Source: Peribacillus simplex NBRC 15720 = DSM 1321
Lineage (GTDB): Bacteria > Bacillota > Bacilli > Bacillales > DSM-1321
Reading direction: 5' to 3'
Assembly (NCBI RefSeq): GCF_002243645.1
Contig: NZ_CP017704.1
Coordinates: 2,932,001-2,996,000 of the forward strand
DNA length: 64,000 nt
Shown piece by piece: positions 58,513 through 64,000 of this stretch; position 1 is the first letter of the stretch; each line of letters opens with the position of its first letter. The notes under the pieces are model-generated. The model searched no databases and was not told where the DNA came from. It worked only from the letters and a program-made list of their open reading frames with translations. The position numbers were made by a program, and so were the translations under genes.

Positions 58513-58575
58513 TTACTCGTGTATTTTGGTACTTTACTCGTGAAATCCGCGCATTTACTCGTGAATTTCACGTCG
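58513..58575. repeat. Three tandem 21-nt repeats with core TTTACTCGTG
   Basis: Units start at 58513, 58534 and 58555, each with an exact TTTACTCGTG followed by an 11-nt variable part. The period is exactly 21 nt. The array is intergenic between the microprotein gene and a terminator. It lacks the unique spacers of a CRISPR array. Confidence 0.8.
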
Positions 58576-58703
58576 TCCCGCTATAAACATTAAAAAAAGC
58601 TCCCCTAGTTTATATTCACCATTAAAACTCCACAATATAAATATAACTTCATCGTTACGTTTCATGTACGGAAGGGAAGAAGTACTCTCCATAGAAATGA
58701 CTG

Positions 58704-58745
58704 ACTGTCTGGAAGCTCCCTAGTAGAGATTCCAGACAGTTTTTG
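58704..58745 (+). terminator. Terminator downstream of the microprotein and repeats
   Basis: ACTGTCTGGAA and TTCCAGACAGT pair perfectly over 11 bp and are followed by four more T. Confidence 0.8.
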
Positions 58746-58789
58746 CTGTGTGTAAAAGTCATTGGACTTTTGAAATGTTTGAAAAATAG

Positions 58790-58819
58790 TTGCACTTTTT
58801 TAGTATATTTGTGTATAGT
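58790..58819 (+). promoter_or_regulatory. Predicted promoter of mntABCD
   Basis: TTGCAC (58790-58795) and TATAGT (58814-58819) are 18 bp apart, upstream of the MntR-like operator. Confidence 0.5.
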
Positions 58820-58885
58820 ATAAATTAAGTTGTATAGAGGAAACTTTTTAGCGTTTACGACAATGTAAAAAAATTTGCACTTAGT

Positions 58886-58900
58886 TTTGCACATGGCAAA
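58886..58900. promoter_or_regulatory. MntR-like operator
   Basis: TTTGC-ACATG-GCAAA is an inverted repeat of the MntR-box type (TTTGC and GCAAA half-sites around 5 bp), 35 bp before mntA. A second TTTGCAC half-site lies at 58874-58880. Manganese-loaded MntR should repress the operon here. Confidence 0.65.
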
Positions 58901-58935
58901 CTATTTTAGAGAGATGAAAAAGGGAGGGAATATGG

Positions 58936-59859
58936 ATGGGTTTTCTAAAATCTATTGGGGGCGTGCTTGCTGCATTGCTGATTTTAACAGGGTGCGGCAA
59001 TGATACGGTCGAAAAGGATAACGGCAATGGCAAGTTGGACGTCGTTACAACGACGGGAATGATTGGGGATTTGGTTGAGAATATCGGCGGTAAACATGTC
59101 GAGGTCACCAGTTTAATGGGACCGGGAGTCGACCCCCATCTATATAAAGCGACACAGGGTGATGTGGAGACACTGGATTCGGCTGATATGATTTTTTATA
59201 ATGGTGTGCATCTTGAAGGGAAAATGACGGATATATTCGAAATGATGAGCAAGGATAAACCGACGATTGCCGTAACGGAGGACTTCAAGGAGAACCAGCT
59301 TCGCAAAGTGAGTGCTACGGAGCATGATCCCCACGTATGGTTTGATGTAAAGCTTTGGATCGTAGCGGCGGACACAGTCAAGAAAGAGTTGATTGCCAAT
59401 GATCCGGACCATGAAGCGGAGTTTCGTGAAAATTATGAAGAGTACGTCCTGCAATTGGAGGAACTTGATAAATATGTTCAAGATGAAATTAATAAAATTC
59501 CAGAAGATCAACGGGTGCTCGTTACAGCACATGATGCTTTTGGATACTACGGTAAGTCATATGGCCTGGACGTAAGGGGTCTCCAAGGAATCAATACATT
59601 ATCGGAATATGGATCAAAAGATGTTACTGATATGCGGAATTATCTTGTGGAGAACAAAATAAAAGCGATTTTCATTGAGTCAAGCGTACCAAGGAAGGCT
59701 ATCGAGGCTGTCATTCAAGGTGCAGGGAAGCAGGGCCACAAAGTTGAAATCGGCGGTGAATTGTTCTCGGATGCAATGGGTGAAAAAGGGACGGAAGAAG
59801 GAACGTATATCGGGATGGTCCGTCATAATACCGACACCATCGTTCATGCTTTGAAATAA
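58936..59859 (+). CDS. mntA: Manganese ABC transporter, substrate-binding lipoprotein
   Basis: This 307-aa lipoprotein of the cluster A-I family has a signal ending LILTGCGND (lipidated Cys20) and the metal ligands His68 in DPHLYK, His133 in DPHVWFD, Glu in IFIESSVP and Asp in LFSDAMG, the His-His-Glu-Asp set of manganese and zinc receptors. There is no His-rich loop, which argues against zinc. GGGAGG is 9 bp before the ATG. It begins mntABCD behind an MntR-like box. Confidence 0.93.
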   Translation: MGFLKSIGGVLAALLILTGCGNDTVEKDNGNGKLDVVTTTGMIGDLVENIGGKHVEVTSLMGPGVDPHLYKATQGDVETLDSADMIFYNGVHLEGKMTDIFEMMSKDKPTIAVTEDFKENQLRKVSATEHDPHVWFDVKLWIVAADTVKKELIANDPDHEAEFRENYEEYVLQLEELDKYVQDEINKIPEDQRVLVTAHDAFGYYGKSYGLDVRGLQGINTLSEYGSKDVTDMRNYLVENKIKAIFIESSVPRKAIEAVIQGAGKQGHKVEIGGELFSDAMGEKGTEEGTYIGMVRHNTDTIVHALK

Positions 59860-59871
59860 GGGGGAGAAACT

Positions 59872-60627
59872 ATGAATCAAGCAGCTTTGAAGGTCGAGAA
59901 TTTAACGATTGCATATCATAAGAAGCCGGTTGTCGAAGATGTCTCATTTGAGGTGCCGGAAGGGAATTTAATCGGTATCATAGGCCCCAATGGAGCAGGG
60001 AAGTCCACTTTGATAAAGGGAATACTGGAATTGATCCCAAAAATATCGGGGCAAATCACAATAAAGGGTTCGACTTATAAATCGATGAGGAAGAGTATTG
60101 GCTATGTACCACAGCGTGAGTCAGTGGATTGGGATTTTCCAACCAACGCACTCGATGTCGTGATGATGGGCAGATATGGTCATCTCGGATGGCTGAAGCG
60201 ACCAGGGAAGTCCGAGAGGCAGAAGGGGATGGAGTGCCTGGATAAGGTGGGAATGGCTGAATACGCTAACCGCCAGATCAGCCAGCTATCAGGTGGACAG
60301 CAGCAACGGATATTCCTGGCCCGTGCATTGGCACAGGAAGCGGATATTTACTTTATGGATGAACCGTTCGTAGGGGTGGATGCGGCAACTGAGAAAGCAA
60401 TCATACAATTGCTGATGGAATTGAAGGAAAAAGGCAAAACAGTTCTGGTTGTGCATCATGACCTATCCACTGTGAAGGAATATTTCGACTGGACGATGTT
60501 ATTGAATAAAAAGGTGATGAAAATAGGTCCGACAGAAGAAGTGTTCATTCCCGAATACTTACAGGCAACATATGGAGGCCGCCTAGCAATACTATCAGAC
60601 ACTAAGTCCGGCCTTTTATTAAAATGA
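59872..60627 (+). CDS. mntB: Manganese ABC transporter, ATP-binding protein
   Basis: This 251-aa ATPase has Walker A GPNGAGKST (about residues 38-46), Q-loop YVPQRESVDWDFP typical of metal importers, signature LSGGQQQRIFLARAL, Walker B IYFMDEPFVGVD and the switch His in VVHHDLS. It powers MntA/C/D import. GGGGGAG precedes the ATG, 12 bp after mntA. Confidence 0.95.
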   Translation: MNQAALKVENLTIAYHKKPVVEDVSFEVPEGNLIGIIGPNGAGKSTLIKGILELIPKISGQITIKGSTYKSMRKSIGYVPQRESVDWDFPTNALDVVMMGRYGHLGWLKRPGKSERQKGMECLDKVGMAEYANRQISQLSGGQQQRIFLARALAQEADIYFMDEPFVGVDAATEKAIIQLLMELKEKGKTVLVVHHDLSTVKEYFDWTMLLNKKVMKIGPTEEVFIPEYLQATYGGRLAILSDTKSGLLLK

Positions 60628-60637
60628 GGTGTACATG

Positions 60638-61561
60638 ATGAACATACTGGATATTATTACTGATCCAAATACAAGGTGGATATTGCTTGGCACGATGTTC
60701 CTCGGATTAAGCAGCGGGGTCATCGGCAGCTTTGCCTACCTCAGAAAGCAGTCCTTGCTTGGCGACACGCTCGCACATGCAGCGTTACCAGGTATCTGTG
60801 TCGCCTTTATGTTAACTGGAGTGAAATCCACTTCCTACTTTCTAATAGGTGCTGCCTTGGCAGGCTTAGTGGCTGTCTTTTTGATCAGTGTGCTTACGAG
60901 ATACAGTAAGATCAAGCAGGATGCGGCCTTGGGAATCGTCTTATCTTCTTTCTTTGGCTTCGGAATTGTCATGCTTACGCAGATCCAGCAGAGCGAGTAT
61001 GGAAACCAGAGTGGATTGGATACCTTTTTATTCGGACAGACGGCGTCAATGGTCATGTCCGATGTATATATGATGATGACGGTTTCCTTTATTCTCATTT
61101 TCACTTGTACCGTATTTTTTAAAGAATTCAAATTACTGTCCTTTGACCCTGGGTTTGCTAAGGGGATGGGATTGCCGGTTGTTTTTCTGGATTATTTCAT
61201 CATGATGCTGATCGTGGCAGCTGTAGTGATCGGTATCCAGGCTGTAGGCGTCGTATTGATGGCATCTTTACTGATAACTCCTGCGGTTTCTGCGAGGTAT
61301 TGGACGGAGCGGCTGCATATCATGGTCATCCTGTCTGGTGTATTCGGAATGTTGAGCGGTGTGTCTGGAACGTTGATCAGTACATCTGTCAATGATTTGC
61401 CAACAGGACCGTTAATTGTCTTATCCGCGACGGTATGGTTTTTCTTTTCCATGCTTTTTGCACCTAAACGCGGAGTGCTTTCATCTATATGGAGAAGGGT
61501 ATCGACGAAAAAGAAATATTCTCTCGAACAGGATAGAAGGAAAGGGAGCCACTCATCATGA
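60638..61561 (+). CDS. mntC: Manganese ABC transporter, permease subunit
   Basis: This 307-aa permease has eight or so transmembrane segments and the metal-type ABC-3 motifs GVIGSFAYLRKQSLLGDTLAH and AVGVVLMASLLITPA. GAGGTG lies before tandem ATGs (60635 and 60638); the latter is best spaced. It is shorter than I recall for B. subtilis MntC (435 aa). It overlaps mntD by 4 bp. Confidence 0.93.
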   Translation: MNILDIITDPNTRWILLGTMFLGLSSGVIGSFAYLRKQSLLGDTLAHAALPGICVAFMLTGVKSTSYFLIGAALAGLVAVFLISVLTRYSKIKQDAALGIVLSSFFGFGIVMLTQIQQSEYGNQSGLDTFLFGQTASMVMSDVYMMMTVSFILIFTCTVFFKEFKLLSFDPGFAKGMGLPVVFLDYFIMMLIVAAVVIGIQAVGVVLMASLLITPAVSARYWTERLHIMVILSGVFGMLSGVSGTLISTSVNDLPTGPLIVLSATVWFFFSMLFAPKRGVLSSIWRRVSTKKKYSLEQDRRKGSHSS

Positions 61562-62439
61562 ATGATTTTTGGATTATCTTAGTCGGAGCATTAGTGGCGG
61601 GTTCTTGCAGTGTATTAGGATGCTTTTTGATAGTCAGGAAAATGACGTTGATTGGGGATGCCATCAGTCATTCTGTTTTGCCGGGAATCGTATTAGCGTT
61701 TTTAATAACGGGGACCCGTGATTCGGTTCCAATGCTGATCGGGGCTGCTGCGCTCGGCTTGCTTACCGTATTCTTGATTCAGCTTTTCCAATCGTCGGGC
61801 GTTCAAGCTGACGCAGCGATCGGGATTGTATTTACTTCCCTTTTTGCAACGGGAATCGTACTTGTGAGCTTGTATACGCAACAAATAGATTTTGACCTGG
61901 AACATGTCCTTTATGGCGAAATAGCCTATACTCCCTGGAACACAATGACAATCGCGGGAATCGAAGTTGGACCAAAAGCTGTTTGGATAGTTGGCAGTTG
62001 TTTTATCCTGAACCTCATACTGATCTTCCTTTTCTTCAAACAGTTTAAACTCGTGTCATTTGATCCATCACTTGCTGCTGCAATGGGAATTCCTGTACTG
62101 TTCTTTCATTACTTATTGATGAGCCTCATTTCACTGACAACTGTAGCTTCTTTTGATAGTGTAGGTTCCATTTTAGTAGTTGGAATGCTCATCATACCTG
62201 CGGCAACGGCTTATCTGCTGTCAGACCGTTTAAGCCGCATGATATTGGTCAGTATCGGGGTCGGGGTGCTAAGTTCCGTCATTGGCTACTATTCAGCCAC
62301 CATTTTGGATGCTTCGATATCAGGTTGCATGGTGGGTTCGGCCGCCATATTATTCGGATTGGCCTTTCTCTTTTCCCCAAGCCATGGATTGGTCAGCAGA
62401 TTGCTGAAACGGAGAAAATCAAAGGAATCACAAGCATAG
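61558..62439 (+). CDS. mntD: Manganese ABC transporter, permease subunit
   Basis: This 293-aa second ABC-3 permease has about eight transmembrane segments with SCSVLGCFLIVRKMTLIGDAISH, the GIVFTSLFATGIVLVS segment and SVGSILVVGMLIIPAATAYL. It pairs with mntC to form the channel. Its ATG overlaps the mntC stop (ATGA). A 15-bp perfect hairpin without a T-run follows. Confidence 0.93.
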   Translation: MNDFWIILVGALVAGSCSVLGCFLIVRKMTLIGDAISHSVLPGIVLAFLITGTRDSVPMLIGAAALGLLTVFLIQLFQSSGVQADAAIGIVFTSLFATGIVLVSLYTQQIDFDLEHVLYGEIAYTPWNTMTIAGIEVGPKAVWIVGSCFILNLILIFLFFKQFKLVSFDPSLAAAMGIPVLFFHYLLMSLISLTTVASFDSVGSILVVGMLIIPAATAYLLSDRLSRMILVSIGVGVLSSVIGYYSATILDASISGCMVGSAAILFGLAFLFSPSHGLVSRLLKRRKSKESQA

Positions 62440-62450
62440 CTCCCCCTGCC

Positions 62451-62486
62451 TACAGGCTTCATGGAAAAAACTCCATGAAGCCTGTA
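62451..62486 (+). terminator. Hairpin after mntD
   Basis: TACAGGCTTCATGGA and its exact complement form a 15-bp stem with a six-base loop but no T-run, so it may be a weak terminator or 3' stabiliser. Confidence 0.55.
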
Positions 62487-62504
62487 AACTATTCTTCTAT
62501 ATAG

Positions 62505-62532
62505 TTGTGATTTTATTTGTTTAAAGTATAAT
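62505..62532 (+). promoter_or_regulatory. Predicted promoter of the RodA-type gene
   Basis: TTGTGA (62505-62510) and TATAAT (62527-62532) are 16 bp apart, 55 bp before the start codon. Confidence 0.6.
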
Positions 62533-62586
62533 GAATAAGTGTATTTATAGAAGTATCGCAGGAGCCTTTTTAAGGGAGAGTTAAGT

Positions 62587-63759
62587 ATGGAAGAACAAAA
62601 TAAATTTTCATCACGGATAGATTTTTCTTTGGTCACAATATTGCTGTTATTATGCGTTGGAAGTTGCTTAGCAATCTATAGTGCCCAAACGACTGGACAG
62701 TACGCTGAAAACTTCTTAATTAAACAAATTTTTTGGTATATAGTAGGAATCGGAATCGTATTAGGGTTCATCACCCTGGATTCGGATCAGTTGAAAAAAA
62801 TATCTTGGTATGCCTATGGCTTCGGATTATTTTTGCTTTTTTTGCTGATCGTTATGCCAAGTAACATCGTACCTAATATAAATGGTGCAAGAAGCTGGTT
62901 CGTCATTCCAGGAATCGGTTCGATTCAGCCATCGGAATTCATGAAGGTTTTCCTGATTTTGGCTTTAGCAAATGTCATCTCAAACCATCATCTCAAAAAC
63001 ACGCTGAAAACAATTCAAACGGATATATGGCTGCTTATTAAAATCGGTCTTGTGACCGGTGCCCCCTTATTGTTAATCATGCAACAGCCAGATTTGGGTA
63101 CCTCGCTTGTCATCATGTCAATCATGCTCGGAATGATTTTCATTTCAGGGGTAACATGGAAGATCCTGCTGCCGATCGTTTCAGGAGGAATTGTCGTCGC
63201 TTCAACGGTCCTATACTTTGTCCTTTGGAAGCCGGAGATCTTGGAAAAATACCTAGGGGTAAAATCCTATCAATTCGGCCGTATCTATTCTTGGCTGGAT
63301 CCATATAATTATGCCAGCTCCGAAGGGTATCACTTAACCAAATCCTTACTGGCCATCGGCTCCGGCCAGACTACAGGCAAGGGAATCGGTTCGAGGGAAG
63401 TGTATTTGCCTGAGAGTCATTCAGATTTCATTTTCAGCATCATCGGTGAAGAATTCGGCTTCATCGGATCAAGTATTATAATTTCCTTGTTTTTCCTATT
63501 GATTTACCACATAACAAAAACGGGAATGGACACGAAAAATAACTTCTATACATATATCTGTGTTGGCGTTATAAGCATGTTGACGTTTCACGTTTTTCAA
63601 AACATCGGCATGACTGTAGGCCTTTTGCCGATTACGGGGATTCCGCTTCCATTTGTCAGTTATGGAGGAAGCTCGCTAATGGGGAACATGATGGCCATGG
63701 GCTTAATATTCAGCATTCGGTATCACTATAAGAAGTATATGTTTTCAACGGATATCTAA
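62587..63759 (+). CDS. rodA: SEDS peptidoglycan glycosyltransferase, RodA type
   Basis: This 390-aa membrane protein has ten transmembrane segments and SEDS motifs NGARSWFVIPGIGSIQPSEFMK, QQPDLGTS, the large extracellular loop with LPESHSDFIFSIIGEEFGF and the C-terminal GIPLPFVSYGGSSL. It polymerises glycan strands for the side wall with a class B penicillin-binding protein. Length and HSDFIF motif favour RodA over FtsW or SpoVE, but Bacillus species carry several paralogues. GGGAGAG precedes the ATG. It is monocistronic with its own terminator. Confidence 0.9.
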   Translation: MEEQNKFSSRIDFSLVTILLLLCVGSCLAIYSAQTTGQYAENFLIKQIFWYIVGIGIVLGFITLDSDQLKKISWYAYGFGLFLLFLLIVMPSNIVPNINGARSWFVIPGIGSIQPSEFMKVFLILALANVISNHHLKNTLKTIQTDIWLLIKIGLVTGAPLLLIMQQPDLGTSLVIMSIMLGMIFISGVTWKILLPIVSGGIVVASTVLYFVLWKPEILEKYLGVKSYQFGRIYSWLDPYNYASSEGYHLTKSLLAIGSGQTTGKGIGSREVYLPESHSDFIFSIIGEEFGFIGSSIIISLFFLLIYHITKTGMDTKNNFYTYICVGVISMLTFHVFQNIGMTVGLLPITGIPLPFVSYGGSSLMGNMMAMGLIFSIRYHYKKYMFSTDI

Positions 63760-63763
63760 ATAT

Positions 63764-63795
63764 AAAGCCGGCCCGCCTTGGGCCGGCTTTATTTG
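63764..63795. terminator. Terminator between the RodA-type and coat genes
   Basis: AAAGCCGGCCC and GGGCCGGCTTT form a perfect 11-bp stem with a five-base loop, T/A-rich on both sides, serving converging genes. Confidence 0.88.
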
Positions 63796-63841
63796 TAGCA
63801 AAAAAACAAAAGGAGCAGAATCCACCCCCCTGAATGTTTAC

Positions 63842-64000
63842 TTATTGAATGTTCGTTCCAGCTGGAAATTGATTTTTATAACCGGAAAATTGTTGATACG
63901 ATTGGCTTAAGCTGGTAGCTTGCGCCTTTTCTAAACTATACCAGCCTTTTTCGAACATAAGGTTAAAGAGTTCTCGCTGCATCTCCTGATTTTCTTTGGA
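63842..64000 (-). CDS. Spore coat protein, CotF/YhcQ-like (partial, 3' end)
   Basis: The last 52 codons of a minus-strand gene run off the window edge. The readable part begins SKENQEMQRELFNLMFEKGW, then YSLEKAQATSLSQSYQQFSG, and ends YKNQFPAGTNIQ. The pattern of MQRELFNLMFEKGWY followed by a Gln/Ser-rich helix and a QFP end resembles the C-terminus of coat F-domain proteins such as YhcQ. The start lies outside the window, so full length cannot be judged. Confidence 0.75.
   Translation of the reverse strand, partial: SKENQEMQRELFNLMFEKGWYSLEKAQATSLSQSYQQFSGYKNQFPAGTNIQ

Noticed and set aside
58513..58575. Possible CRISPR array
   Set aside because: The repeat core is only 10 nt, the period 21 nt, and there are no 30-40-nt unique spacers or cas genes.

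Overview
The window is a chromosomal stretch of a spore-forming, low-to-moderate GC Bacillaceae bacterium, most like the Peribacillus (former Bacillus simplex) group or a close relative. The reasons are the glycolytic block followed by secG-est-rnr-smpB-ssrA, the des-desK-desR set, a sporulenol-type squalene-hopene cyclase, a Ger(x)A/B/C germinant receptor, a YhcN-like spore lipoprotein, a coat protein, AGGAGG-type ribosome binding sites and frequent TTG/GTG starts. No database search was possible, so the species is an inference.

Layout. 1-6.3 kb: lower glycolysis (gapA; pgk-tpiA-gpmI-eno) closed by a very strong hairpin. 6.1-6.8 kb: remnant of a tyrosine recombinase with duplicated motifs and a 36-bp perfect palindrome. 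6.8-8.2 kb: VanY-like carboxypeptidase and a membrane protein on the minus strand. 8.4-13 kb: secG, est, rnr, smpB and tmRNA, i.e. export and RNA quality control. 13-14.5 kb: tandem 20-nt repeats, a NERD-domain protein and a decayed gene. 14.7-19.7 kb: formate-dehydrogenase-like locus (DUF1641, molybdopterin oxidoreductase, DUF2294, fdhD). 19.8-27.4 kb: carboxylate uptake locus (LysR regulator, AEC carrier, TctC-TctB-TctA and a CitA/CitB-type two-component system) with a cre-like site. 27.7-30.6 kb: membrane-fluidity module des-desK-desR. 30.7-35.1 kb: msrA, a decayed dispersed repeat, a YkoG/YkoH-like two-component system with a PepSY protein, and a TPR protein.

35.1-35.3 kb is an intergenic cluster of DnaA boxes. 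Then come the sporulenol-type cyclase and a secreted M14 peptidase (minus strand), a Fur-box-controlled petrobactin-type siderophore importer (39.7-43.7 kb), a 1-kb stretch with no convincing gene, ltaS, an RraA-like protein, a candidate 40-codon gene and two small membrane-associated proteins. A guanidine-I riboswitch precedes a Gdx/SugE exporter at 48.5-49.0 kb. Germination genes occupy 49.0-53.4 kb, followed by an oligo-1,6-glucosidase, a lysine permease behind a lysine riboswitch (L-box), a LacI-family regulator, a candidate 30-aa membrane microprotein, mntABCD behind an MntR-like operator, a RodA-type SEDS protein, and the 3' end of a spore coat gene.

Most of the window is ordinary Bacillus core genome. 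The items most worth a second look are the DnaA-box cluster, the recombinase relic with its repeats and palindrome, the terminator-like leaders of pgk and of the formate dehydrogenase gene, the two short tandem repeat arrays (20- and 21-nt periods), and the unannotated microproteins with strong ribosome binding sites.
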